Assembly (NCBI GenBank): GCA_000149265.1
Contig: CH003267.1
Span: 307,374 to 371,373, forward strand
Reading direction: 5' to 3'
Origin: Ciona savignyi
Taxonomy: Eukaryota; Chordata; Ascidiacea; Phlebobranchia; Cionidae
DNA length: 64,000 nucleotides
Positions 11,541-23,961 of the stretch are shown piece by piece; the first letter of the stretch is position 1; every line of letters begins with the position of its first letter. The translations under genes and the position numbers were made by a program. Under the pieces are notes generated by a model that was not told where the DNA came from, searched no databases, and was given only the letters and a program-made list of their open reading frames with translations.

Positions 11541-12857
11541 CACCTTGGTTTTCCTATTTTAGGGGAAACTAGGTTATTTTAATCAAAATTTTGTTTTTTA
11601 AATATGTTAAAATTTAAACCATTTCGAACGGACACGACATTCTCCCTCGGGCATTCGGCGACAATATACTTGCAAATATTGGGGGTTTACTTTTAGTAAC
11701 AAATGATTTATTTACTTTTAACATATTTCGTAAATGATATAATATGAGACAAAATTGTATAAAATCGAACAATTACGATTGACTCTATGATCGCTGAAAA
11801 AGTAAAATGGTAAAAAGAATTAATAAGTATTTTCTTAGTCTAGGTAATTCTTCGAGTTAAATGCCTAATTTTTGGGCTTGACATACATCTTTGGTAGGTG
11901 GACTAACGTTATAGATACAACACATTGCAATACACCTGGTAAACCGACGGTTGACATGTGGAATTCTGATGGTCGCCCGTGCGTTTCTAAATTCACGGCA
12001 TCAAACATCTGATTCTAACTATTCCGTCTGATTCTAACTATGACAATGTAACATCATATCTTTTATAACTTAAAAACATCTAAATATTTTTTAACATAAA
12101 AATGGTGATAGATTTTGTTTAATAATATAGAATCATAGAAAAAAATATCTATAAGAACATTAGCGAATACACCGCAGTCATAGGCTTACATTATTACATT
12201 GTTAATTTAAACAGCATACTTTACATGTCTTGTGTGACATCATAATATGGTGTAAAAGTTTACAATAAACTTCATTATTAGAGATAATTGGCATTTATTT
12301 ATCAACATGAAAGCTCATTTAAAACAATTACAAACGATGCTATACAGATCAAATAAAACACAACAATAGTCCTGATTTACCATGATATAATAAACAGAAT
12401 TACAGTGTAAATTATTAATTAAAAAAAATAAAACTGCACACCTATACAATTTTTACAACAATTTTTCAAAAACTTTAAATTTACAAAACGTTCATTTTTT
12501 ACCTTGCCAATAAATACATCTATGTAAGTAATAAGTAATACTTAAAACATTATAAAGAAATTACATAAAGCCATTCTTTTTATTTTGCGGTATGATTATT
12601 ACAGTAAATGGAATAGTTTCAAAAAGTGTCACAATCATTAATAAAGATGTGCAGTGTCAAAGTTTATGTTACAAAGTCATAATTAATAAAGAGTGTAATA
12701 ACAATATATATTTTTAAGACATAAGGGATCGGTTAATAAAATGTTTTTCCACTATCATTAAAGTCAATTAAATCAAAAATATTTTGATCATAATAACAAA
12801 TTTTTTATCAACACAGGTTTTATGGTTTAATTGCAACCTTGTTTGTAGCTTGTTTCA
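11541..12857. other. AT-rich 3' flank of the Ig receptor gene
   Basis: I see no coding exon here. It lies downstream of the reverse-strand Ig receptor stop codon, so part is probably its 3' UTR. Several reverse-strand AATAAA signals are present (for example near 12295), but none can be chosen. Confidence 0.35.
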
Positions 12858-12865
12858 TCATATAA

Positions 12866-15800
12866 TCATGGTTGGTTTAAAAGGGCAACCCTTCTCTTTG
12901 CGTGGCACGTTTTCATAATCTTTCTCTGCAACTGACACATTTTCATCCCCATTCCATCTTTATTCGCCGTCACCATTTCACAATTAACTTCCAAATCTGC
13001 CTACAATTAATACAGTTGCTGGTGTGCTGGTAAAACATGGAAACATCTTGTACAAATAACAAATTATTTTTCATTATTATAATAATAAATTAATTAAAAA
13101 CTGCATTGATATAAAAACGTAGCAAAACCTTATCAATTTACCTCTACATTTGGGTCTAGTGCATTCATTTCAACATAATTAAAATTGTCTGAAAATTAAA
13201 ACGATCTTTTAGAAGGTCTTAGAAATAAAGTTAAAACTTACAACGTATTCCACAATACATAGATATAGAGTTGCCATTTCCTTACAATAAATGACTTAAT
13301 AGATATTAAAAAAACACTGGGTTTAAAATAGACATTAAATGGGGTGATAACCCAACTCCATAAAACGATAAAAGCAAAACAATCTAACATCATTTACATC
13401 GTAAACAACACACTGTAATAGCTCCAGTAATCCAATAATTATCATGAGGTAAACTGATGATTGCCTGTATTAAAATGACTTTTCTATGTCTAAATTTATA
13501 ATTTCTAATATTCAGAGAATGACCATATGTGATTTAGGGTTATTTAGCGTTATTCTTTCTTCGTTATATGTGGGTATTCACTGAAGTATTTTAACTACCG
13601 TAGATTAACCATTTTATCCTTTCACACATAAAACTGTTATATTATTTTTTAATCTAATAAAGAACCAAAAAAACAAAATTACACTAATACCTCTTACAAC
13701 TGATACATTGTCGTAAAAGTTCCAATAATCTGATGTACTTGGTTCAATCTGTCAATAATTTAAATAATTATATCAATGTGCTTTCAGGTATTTGTTTTAA
13801 TATGATGCATCAATCTAACATTACATACTTTGATTTTTCAATCTGAAAGTCTCAAAATAAAATTACCAACACTATTTTATATGTTAGTTAGCATAATAAT
13901 GCGTATATTGTATATAATGGTGCACTGTAGTTCAAAACATATTCGTACGACCGATTAGCATGGTGGGTTAGTGCATTGCATTTCATTCGAAAGGTTGCAT
14001 GTTCGAAACTGCTCGATAGCTAAACGTAGTTTAAAATATGATTCCATTAAATTATAAAACTTACAGTGATATTCTGACCAACGTTTTGGCAAGCTGACTG
14101 TTGATAATGGTTAATCTCAACGTAGCCTGTTTGAAATTGAAAATTTTTGTTACTATTAATGTGTGTTGTCTAATGAAAGCCTGCAAATTCTCACATGGGA
14201 AATATAGAGGCCTCCTCTTTAATTATGTCGAATATTATTTTAAAAAGAACTTTTCATAAACATCCTTGTAGCAATGTCAATGCTCTTGTAAAGCGCAAAT
14301 TGTGTATAAATGTCTATAATTTTATGCTTCATTTAAATCCAAAGTTTAGATATTTGAAAGAGCAACACCAAATATAATACATTTGCATAAATTTAATTAG
14401 GTGAAGTATATGTATGTCACACCAAAGCATTCCTTTTGGTAGACAGTTTTAAATTTATAATTAAACAACAAGGCCTACATTTTAATTTAATTCTTTAATG
14501 TATATACTAATGATTAAATTTATTTTCTTACCGTGATCTACTGAATAAACAGGCTCATGGTAGAAATTTCTAAGGAAAACAATGTTATTAAAATTATACG
14601 TGTCCATATAAAAAATTAAGAAACTGTTTAATATATGGAATTTTAAATTAAATTAAAGAACCTTACATAGTACATTACTTACGATTCCGACTGTGTGTTC
14701 CCATTACCTGCAATTTTCCCACCATTATTCAAAATGATACGCATTCCATGCTTACTATGCTTAGAGTGACTTGCAGGGTAAAGTCGGGATTAATTACACA
14801 AACTTCAAAAGTGTTTTATTTTGCATAGGCAGAACAAAATCAAGATAAATTGGTAAACTCAGATTATTTATTTTAGATAAAATCATAAATACAATGTGAA
14901 AGAAAGTACGTTTCTTAACACTTTATACTACAAACAAAACATAAATAAGATGTTTTTTTCATTTGGTTTTAAAGTAAAAGTATTAAATATCAACTTACAT
15001 TTTTTTGTTTTATTTCTTTGTTTTCTAACAAAGTAGTAAACCACCAATATAAATGTAAAGAACGCCACCAAACCCCATGCTACTCTTATAATAAGCCCCA
15101 TGGTATTTGGGGGTGGGAAATATTGAGGCTCGGTTATTGGTCGTTTACATGGTGCAGTCATGTTTATAACCGAAATGCTAAAATTGAAATCAACCTGAAA
15201 TTTGTCGTTGTTGATTCTTAATGTGTAGATTCCATTGTCATTGTAGGTTGGCTGTGATAAACAAAGTTATCTTGTGAGAAATCCGTCAATTTTTATAAAA
15301 ACAAAACCCACCTTATTTCGAAAAAATATAAAAGTTGGAGATGATGTTTGTATCGGATTTGCATCATTTATGACAATGGTGCCTAAACAGAAAAAATAAG
15401 TAATTGTTATATTTTATTAAACAAAACCACCGTACCATTCTTGGTTAAGTGTGTTGTGTAAGTAGCCGGGTTTAGTGAGAAAGAGATAATACAAAATTGA
15501 GGACCCGGTGTTGCAATATACCACGTGCATCTGTTGCTGTTTGGATCTCCATCTACAGTAAAACTCTCAGCTCCATCTGTGAAAATAGTTATGTACGAGA
15601 CATTCAATTCAAATATAACTGGTATTAGTCTTGTATTGTATGACAGACTGATAAGTTTGGTGAGTTTGTGCGTCACTTTTCAAATGAAGGTTTGCAAGTT
15701 CTTCACTGGTTGCTATCTGGTAGGTTGTGTCCTTGGGAAGGGATTTGACGGATATTGCCTGAAGCCAGCAGATTATTGAGTTAAATTATATTAAAGGAAC

Positions 15801-18240
15801 GCACGAGGTAATCCAACGATTACACCTGTGCTAACTCCTTTAGGTTTTCATTTACGGGTATAAACATGAATATTTTATCCTCTCATCCTATCCTATGATT
15901 GCGACGTCCCTTTAGTTTTATTAATTTAATCCAACGGTTTCAGCTTCAAAACTATAAAAAAAATGTGTCTTTGGATAACATTAAAGAACAGTTATATTTT
16001 AGTTTCATTAAAACTGTTGCCCTTTTAATGGATTTAGTTATAACCAAACAACAAAACAAGGTCTAATGAAAAGATGGTTTGTCACCATTCATTTGTCAAT
16101 ATTGCATAGAAATGTTCACGAATTTGATTTTACTGTTTTTCTTTAATTTGTTTGAGAATTGTATTACAACCGAACTGTTCTAAAGTTAAAACACAAATTA
16201 GTTTGCTTGAAATACAAACTAGGTAATTAGGAAAGTTTAAAAATTGGAAAAAGCTTTATTCTATGTCAACTTTAATATACTTACAGTACACATTTAGTGT
16301 CTTGTTGTCTCTTCCCAGATGACTATATTCAGCAATGCTAGTGTAGTTTGATATAGCTCTACATTCCACTATATCTCCATTATTTGAACTATTTAATGCA
16401 GTACTTGTCCATGTGTTTCCATTTAACTGGCAATTGAATTTATTAAATAAATCAATGAAGAGAGCTGTACCTCAATTATTTTTTTACCGCTTGTATTTGA
16501 CCATTGAAATAAAGTTCAACTCTGTTGGCCAAGGGAAACCCCCCAATAACATTGCATTGAAATGTAGCATTGTCACCAACATAATGAGTTTTGTTTCCAA
16601 TCAATGTGACAGTTAGTGCTGAGTATAGGGAACGATGACTTCACGAAATAAGGTCATGCTTTCGATTGCCACAATAGACAAATGATTTAACAATACTTCC
16701 ATGAAGTTTATAACAAAATTAAAGTGCCAACCACGTGATGGCCACCACTATTTTTGACTCACTATATGCTTCTGCATGCAGGAAAAAACGACAATACAAC
16801 AGAGGATATTAAACTGTTTTTATATCATTGCGTGTAAATCGGTCATGTTTAAATCAACTTTTGGGGGATATTTATAACCAAAAATTAATTATGTATTAAT
16901 GGATGATCAGATTATGATGCAGGATAAGAAATTAGGTAAAGTGGAGCTAATATTTAGGTAAAAGTGATCTATATAGCTTTCTTACTAAATCTTCTTTGAA
17001 CTGTGACCATATATAATAATCAATTTACAGGAGAGAAATTTGCACTTTATTTACCTTTGACAGTAATTTGTAAGTTATAAGTTGGTGTTGGGTCACAGCT
17101 CATCATAACACTGACATTTCTTGTTAATGGTGTCAGAAAAGTGAGGTTTGAAGAAACCACACCATAGGAAACAGAGCATGATATGCTATAATTGGCTGTT
17201 GTGAATGGTGTGCACCCATCAAAATATGAAGAATAAAATTGAAATCCTGCTTTAAGACCCGGGTTATATGTCCATGAGCAGGAACTTGGTCTTAAAATAT
17301 CCCCAGAATTAATTGTAAGGCCAGTAAATGTTATTATAGATGCATTTGAATCGATGTTATCTAGAAAATAATCAATGTTATGTTGAGCTGAATGGAAAGG
17401 TGCAGATTTTTTAAACATGGTTTTAAGATAAATTACTGTAAACACGTATCCCAAAAAAATTTTAAAACTGTGATAAAAAGTGAAGGGTAGTAACTTCAAA
17501 GTTTACTCACATTTAAACCACCACCATTTTAAAACCCCTATTGAGTGTGCGGAATATTTTTACGGTATAATATGTGTAAACTAAAAACTAAACTAAATCA
17601 ACTTAAATGAGATTTCCAGGAAAAAAAGTTAAAAAAAGATGTGGGTCATATGCTCTTTTTTGTTAAATTGACAATCTTTATTAATTTATCTTAGTTATGT
17701 GTTTCCACATCATTCATACCCGTTATAACATTGTGTTAATGATTGGTTATGGGTATTTTATTTTGGGGGTTTCCCGGGGTAAACTTGGTAATTTTAATTC
17801 TACTTATGTTAATCTGATTCGTATTGTACATCTTTAAATTTCCTGGAAATTTAATTAAAATATTTTGTTCCAATCTGGAGATATCAGCGATAACGCCGAA
17901 AAGGCTTAAAAATTCTCCTCTCTTTTACAATTATTTTCGATAACCGAAATTCATCTTGGGTTTGCGGGAAAATTAAATGTCAAGGCAAACTGTGGGCTTG
18001 TCTATTAAGATTCCTAAAAGTTTTATTAATTCAATTACGTGTTCGTACCTACCATGCCTGTTACCAGCATAAAGCAAAAAAAAACAAAAAAAGACAACGG
18101 AGTAAAATTTAAAAGTGTTCCATTCGAAAATCAAAGGAAATCCATAATTAGAGATAACTTAGCTCACCAAGAAAAATTATAAACAAAGTAATGAATGTCC
18201 ATGTTTTGCTCCAACTACAATGGAATATCATTGTCAGCAT
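12866..18240 (-). CDS. Immunoglobulin-superfamily transmembrane receptor with SH2-docking tail
   Basis: The model has 13 reverse-strand exons: 18240-18168, 17360-17055, 16618-16488, 16426-16285, 15576-15436, 15382-15312, 15251-14999, 14707-14683, 14569-14532, 14126-14065, 13748-13691, 13188-13142 and 13000-12866. All phases agree, giving about 493 aa. Exon 1 is a signal peptide (start MLTMIFHCSW). Three Ig-like segments follow; the second is clearest (VGDNATFQC, then GDIVECRA), and the third has DNGIYTL without its last Cys. Many N-glycosylation sequons are present. The membrane helix is MGLIIRVAWGLVAFFTFILV, followed by a basic stop-transfer. The tail has VYSV, YVEI, YDNV (Grb2-type YxNx) and YVEM (PI3K-type YxxM). 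The last exon has a frame conflict (see findings). A cell-surface recognition or adhesion receptor is inferred; no orthologue is recognised. Confidence 0.75.
13403..13470 (+). repeat. SINE A body fragment in Ig-receptor intron
   Basis: 'aacaacacactgtaatagct' followed by a degenerate body matches the middle of SINE A. It lies in the intron between the exons at 13691 and 13188. Confidence 0.5.
13946..14025 (+). repeat. SINE A tRNA-like head fragment
   Basis: 'gattagcatggtgggttagtgc' (A-box) and 'ggttgcatgttcgaaactg' (B-box) match the SINE A head. The fragment lies in an Ig-receptor intron, antisense to the gene. Confidence 0.65.
15643..15898 (+). repeat. SINE family A in Ig-receptor intron
   Basis: 'gtgcgtcacttttcaaatga', 'gttgtgtccttgggaag' and the tail 'cgggtataaacatgaatat' identify a diverged SINE A copy. 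It lies in the intron between Ig2 and Ig3, antisense to the gene. Confidence 0.75.
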
Positions 18241-18793
18241 AATATGATCGAATACTCTCCAGTTAATCAAAATTCTTCACGTGTGAACAGAAAGCCCCGC
18301 CGGGAATCCCCTATCGTAAATCAACAAATAATACGCCTGGAAAATGTTTTGTTAAAAATAATTCAGCAGGCGGTGTTTAGTATTGTGGCTAGGTGAATCA
18401 TTTATAACAGGGTTTGGCAAACCTGGCACGCGTCTCACTTACGGTAATCGAAAGTTTGTACATGGCATGATATGACGCACACGCAAAAATCTGTAGTATT
18501 AACACGTTTAAAGTTAACATGTATAATATGCACAAAATTACCAATCTTACAATTCATGAATTATGCAAATCAACAGTCTTAATCACTAATATTAAAATTA
18601 GGTAGTTGACCGTGCGAATCGCGAAGTTGCTATTAATATGTTATTATTATTTCACTGGCACACAGCATTTAAAATGTCGCGAACAGCTCATATATAGCAA
18701 TGTATTGCGTCACCACATGATTCTTTAGACGGGCTACCTGTGATATTTTGTTGTGTTGTGTATTATCAAAAGATTTCTTTTCCTTTAATCTTA
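18241..18793. other. 5' flank of the Ig receptor gene
   Basis: This is the presumed promoter side of the reverse-strand Ig receptor. I see no coding exon, and no TATA box or initiator can be singled out. Confidence 0.3.
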
Positions 18794-18985
18794 AACCCTT
18801 CGACTGAAAGATGACGCACTAACTCAATGAGCTATTAGGTTGGACTCTGTAGAATATTTTTTTTAACTGAGCCGGGCCCAATTTTAAACCCATGATGGGG
18901 TCGTCACTTGAACCGTTTATGTAGAATTTGGTATATGTATCGGTGGCATTAACCATTCGGCCACACGACCGTACAACTTCTGTCA
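18794..18985 (-). repeat. SINE A head fragment followed by SINE B (reverse)
   Basis: 18794-18845 carries a reversed SINE A head ('cgactgaaagatgacgcact'). 18870-18985 is a reversed SINE B copy with 'taaccattcggccacacgacc'. Confidence 0.6.
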
Positions 18986-19859
18986 AACAAATAGCAGCCG
19001 GTAAACCTGTAAAATAACAGCGTCACCACACGCTTACTTAATTGTTATATTGGTTGTTAACGGTAAAAAGCAATTCCCCTTATAATATTTAGATCGTATT
19101 TTATGCTGAATTGTACTATATACTCCGTGCCATTTATATATATTTTAACAGGTAAATATATATTTAACTATAGCACCTCTGATATGTTTCGTAGTCGCGA
19201 TTTACTTGCTAGCGGTTAAAGCATTTGCGTGCTCGTTGCTTAGCCAGAAATACGACTTAAGCTGTCCTTCCTGGTTCATTGATCGGTGGCTGACTTATAA
19301 TAATTTCTGGCATGGAGTATTCGAATTCCTTGTACTGTAACTTCTTTGTTTTATTCGGCAACTGCCTAACTAACTCGGATTCGGCAACATTTTAAAGACA
19401 GTATGCCAGTTTATAAATAATATTATAATTAAAGCAACTTCGCATGCCAACCAGTTTTATTCATATAGCCTAAGGTTTGCAAAGCCAACTACCTAACTTG
19501 AGTATTATTAGCTAAGACTGTTGATTAGCATGCATTACGAATTTTAGCACTGTATATTTTGGGCAGCGTATAGCGTTTGAATTTGCAAATTCATATAGTA
19601 TAGAATTTTGCGTGCACGTCAAATAAAGCCGCGTGCCATAAAAAAACCTTTCGCGTGCTGGCTTTAGAACTAACAACAGCGTTAAGAAACGAAATGAGTA
19701 TTATATATGGAAATATTTCAGTTGATATTATTAAAGTAGTTGCCTATAGTTTCAAGCTAACGCGTGCTTATTTCACGACTTGTGGTCATGATACCAAACG
19801 AAAAGCCTCAACCTACCTACCGACTACCGAAAATAAAAAATCAAAGAAGATTAATTATG

Positions 19860-19935
19860 GTACGGTCGTGTGACCAAGTGGTTAACGCGACCGATACATA
19901 TACCGACTCTTATACAAAAAAACGGTCCTAGTGAA
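19860..19935 (+). repeat. SINE family B, short copy
   Basis: 'cggtcgtgtgaccaagtggttaacgcg' followed by 'gatacatataccgactc' and 'aacggtcctag' is a SINE B head. The distal half has been replaced by the direct repeat that follows. Confidence 0.65.
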
Positions 19936-20038
19936 GAGCCCAATGGATTTCCATAATGGATTTCCACACTTCATATTGAACTAGTGAAGAGCCCAATGGA
20001 TTTCCACCAATGGATTTCCACACTTCATATTGAACTTG
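19929..20038. repeat. Tandem duplication, two ~54-56 bp copies
   Basis: The segment from 'tagtgaagagcccaatgg' to 'cacttcatattgaact' occurs twice back to back (19929-19982 and 19983-20038). Within each copy 'aatggatttcca' is itself repeated. Confidence 0.85.
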
Positions 20039-20339
20039 AATAGCCTTCCATTGCCTACAATGCAGCAAGACAATATTTGTTGTTTCCACAAACACTCTGG
20101 TCGCCTTGTTTGGAAATGAAATAAAATATGCAATTAGTCTAAACCTATAAAATCGCCCGTGATCACGTATATCTGTGGATCGTGTTTTTTTGGTATATGC
20201 TTGCCGAAGTGATAAAATCTTATTTTGTTATTCATTAAAGCCTTTACTGTCCAAACAAATTTGTGTCCATAAGTGTAAATCATTTTAAGAATAAATCTAC
20301 GCAATCTTAATATTATGATACAGACTATAAGGCTCCGTT

Positions 20340-21710
20340 TAGTTATAGGTCCCAATTGAAAAATTGGGACACATATTGTTTTTTGTCCGTTTTTTTCGTT
20401 TTTTTTTTTCGTCAAAGGTTTGACAGGCATGGCATGTCGCCCCGACATCTACCAGAAGGAATAATGAAATTTTGGTTTTTGCATATCTAAACCATGTTGT
20501 CTAAGAAATGTCCAATTTTCATTGCGATTTCATTACTCCTTTTGATAGATGTCGGGGCGACATGGCATGCTTGACACTATCATGATTTGAGACCATATCC
20601 TATTTTTTAGGGTATTTTCCTAGGTAATTTCATTATTTCTTTTAAGTGTTAAATTAGTGACTAATGCACTTACATTCCACCGAATCTGATTCAAATTGTA
20701 ACATCAGTTCAAGCGCTATGCCCAAAAAAAGCAATTTAAAAAAATACCGGTTTGGTTTTAACGTCCCAGGGGAATTCCCCTAGATTTATCACCCAAAATT
20801 TTGATTTCTGCATATCTAGACCATGTTGTCCAACAAATCACCGAGTTTCATTGCGATTTCATTAACCCTTCTGGTAGATGTCGGGGCGACATAGCATGCC
20901 TGTCACAATTATCATTTAACAGCAAAAGTTTAATTTTTAGGGTATTTCCCTGGGTAATTTATTTATTTCTTTTAAGTGTTAAATAAGTGACTAGTGCACT
21001 AACATTCCACCAAATTTGATTCAAATTGGAGCAGCCTTTCAAGCGCTATGGCCTAAAAAGCTATTTTTTTAGAAAAATATGACCGTTTTGGTTTTTAACG
21101 TCCAAGGGGAATTCCCGTAAATTAATTAGCCAAAATTTTGGTTTCTGCATATCTAGGCCATGTTGTCTAAAAAATCACCAAGTTTCATTGCGATTCCATT
21201 ATTCCTTCTGGTAGATGTCGGGGCGCCATAGCATGCTTGTCACAATTATCATTTAACAGCAAAAGTTTAATTTTTAGGGTATTTCCCTAGGTAATTTTTT
21301 TATTTCTTATAAGTGTTAAATCAGTGACTAGTGCACTTACATTCCACCAAATTTGATTCAAATTGGAGCAGCCGTTCAAGTGCTATGGCCTAAAAAGCTA
21401 ATTTTTTAGAAAAAAATGGCCGTTTTGGTTTTTAACGTCCAAGGGGAATTCCCCTAAATTTATTACCCAAAATTTCGGTTTCTGCATATCTAGGCCATGT
21501 TGTCTAAAAAATCACCAAGTTTCATTGCGATTCCATTATTCCTTCTGGTAGATGTCGGGGCGCCATGCCATGCCTGTCAAGCGTTTGACGAAAAAAAAAA
21601 AGAAAAAAAAAAAGAAAAAAAAAAAAAAAAGAAAAAAAAAAACCGGACAAAAACTAGAGAGTGTCAACCACGTGTTTTAAAACCACTATTTGTAAAACAC
21701 ATTTTGTATG

Positions 21711-21746
<36 letters not shown>

Positions 21747-23422
21747 GCGAGCAGGGTCCCTAACCACAATTTGTATTTTATACACCGGGTTAGTAGTTTG
21801 TTTCTGCAAGCATAAACGTATGGGTCCCTGAGGGAACAATCCGATCTTGTTATTAATGTTCATTACACAATATATGTTAATGTCAGATATGTGCACGTCA
21901 GATCCATGTTATGTAACATTCCTGAAAGTTTTAACCGGACTGTCATAGTTTTTGTTTCTGCAAGCATAAACGCATGGGTCCCATAGTTATTAAACCAACC
22001 TTATTTTCTATGTGTAGTTAAAAAAATAATAATAAGCGTGTTAGATTTACGAACATTTTACCACAAATGTTTTAAATTTAAGCCTCTTGTCAAGCGCTTT
22101 TGTAAAGGGAAAGGTAGATTCCCAAAACAGCCCGATTGAGATTTTCATTATTTCGGGGAATTTTCCTGGGTTTAGTACATAAATTTCTGCTTAACATATC
22201 TAAGTTATGTTATCTAAGTTAGATGTTTGTTAGATAATCTAACAAACAGTTTTAATTCCGCTTTGGCGACTCCTTGTTGGAGATTTCGGAGCGATATAGC
22301 ATGCCTGTTACACAATCATGGTTTAAAAACAAATCATAATTTTTAGGGTATTTCCCTATGTTCCCTTTTTCTTTTTGCTCAATAGTACAAAGGCGGATAG
22401 GGAACTAACATTTTGGGCCGTTCAAGCGCTATGCCCCAAAAAGTTAATTTAAAAAAATTCCGATTTGTTTTTTACCTCCCAGGGGAATTCCCCTGGGTAT
22501 ATTACCCAAACTTTTGGTTTCTGCAAATCTAGACCATGGTGTCTAACAAATAACAAAGTTTCATTTTAATTCCATTACCCCTTCTGGTAGATGTCGGTAC
22601 CACACAACCCATGCCTGTCACAATCATGATTTAAAAACAAAATCTTATTTTTAGGGTATTTCCCTAGGTAATTATTTTAATTCTTCTAAGTGTTATATCA
22701 TTGGCTAATGCACTTACAGTTTGCCAAGTTTAAATGAAATTGGAGTTGCCGTTTAAGCGCTCTGCCCAAAAAAGCTTTTTTTTTAAAAAAAAACACCGGT
22801 TTTGGTTTTTCACCTTCCAGGGGAAATACCCTGGGTATATTACCCAAAATTCTTGGTTTCTGCATATCTAGACCATGTTGTCTAACAAATGACAAAGTTT
22901 TATTGCAATTCCATCACTTCTTCTGGTAAATATCGGTGCCACAACCCATGCTGCCTGTTACAATCATGATTTGAAAACAAAATCGTATTTTAGGGTATTT
23001 CCCTGGGTAAATTTTTTTAATTCTTTTAAGTGGTATATCAGTGGCTGGTGCCCTTACAGTTTACCAAATCTAATTGAAATTGGAGTTAGCTGTTCAAGCG
23101 CTATGACCAAAAAAGCTAATTTTTTTAAAAAAGATACCGTTTTGGTTTTTCACCTCCCAGGGGAATTCCCCTGGGTATATTTTGCAAAATTTTGGTTTCT
23201 GCACATCTAGACCATGTGATCTAACTAAAGACAAAGTTTTATTGCGATTCCATTACCCTTTTGGTAGATGTCGTTGCCACAAGACATGCCTGTCAAGCGT
23301 TTGACGAAAAAAAAAAAGAAAAAAAAAAAGAAAAAAAAAAAACGGACAAAAACAATATGTGTCCCATTTTTCCAAATGGGACCCATAACAATATGTGTCC
23401 CATTTTTTCAAATGGGACCCAT
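20340..23422. mobile_element. Fold-back element made of ~335-bp tandem units, hairpin ends
   Basis: The left ~130 bp (hairpin, T-rich tract, 'gtttgacaggcatggcatg') is an inverted copy of the right ~175 bp (23245-23422, ending in A-rich tract and hairpins). Between them lie units that repeat every ~329-338 bp; the phrase 'tagatgtcgg' recurs near 20546, 20875, 21212, 21549, 22588 and 23265. Each unit carries a 'ggggaattccc' core and 'gcatatctag'. An A-rich end and the 'gtgtcaaccacgtg' terminus occur internally at 21575-22090, so this is probably a nested composite of several copies. No transposase is visible. Lysine-rich open frames over the A tracts are not genes. Confidence 0.7.
21711..21746. 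repeat. (AT)n microsatellite
   Basis: A near-perfect AT dinucleotide run lies inside the composite element, directly after 'cattttgtatg'. Confidence 0.95.
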
Positions 23423-23574
23423 AATGAAACAGGCGAAATCATGGTTAAAGGGCCAGTGGTATAAGAAATGTAACCTTTCTTATCTGTTTATGCGGCCATG
23501 TTTAAAGTAGGCTATTTCATATGTTAAAATAATAGTTAAAGTTTTATTTTAACATAAATCGTTGTATTGAAGTC

Positions 23575-23612
23575 AGGGCCGGTTTTAGGCCGATTTGACC
23601 GATTCGACTTAA
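23575..23612. mobile_element. hAT-like terminus fragment
   Basis: 'cagggccggttttaggcc' is nearly identical to the inverted end at 56220-56253, so it is one end of the same family. Confidence 0.45.
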
Positions 23613-23869
23613 CTTAACGGGCCACGTGGTGTAACTGGACTAGTTTTGCCTTTCTCCTACTTTTTTGAAGTTATTCTTGCTATTTTACGTTACTATAATA
23701 ATGGAAAAGCTAACTCGGGGAGAAAATCGAAGACGTGTTTTGGTTGGATTTTGAGCCTTTTCATGAGATCACTATGCATCGCATGGACAGGAGAATACTT
23801 TTGGTATTTATTGCATATGACAACTTTTGGTATTTATTGCGTAGCTTTTTAGCTAAAAGGTTGTTGAAT

Positions 23870-23960
23870 TAAAACCAGGTTACTGGTCGGATGTGTCCTT
23901 TGGAAAGGCAATTAGCTAACATCGCCCGAAAATATTTGATTTATTGGTAAAACAAAGACA
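23870..23960 (+). repeat. SINE A middle fragment
   Basis: 'ttactggtcggatgtgtcct' and the following body match SINE A from the B-box onward, strongly degraded. Confidence 0.5.
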
Positions 23961-23961
23961 G

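Noticed and set aside
21497-21763. Lysine-rich open frame
   Set aside because: It arises from the A-rich tract of the fold-back element; another copy over the same tract is at 23261-23510.
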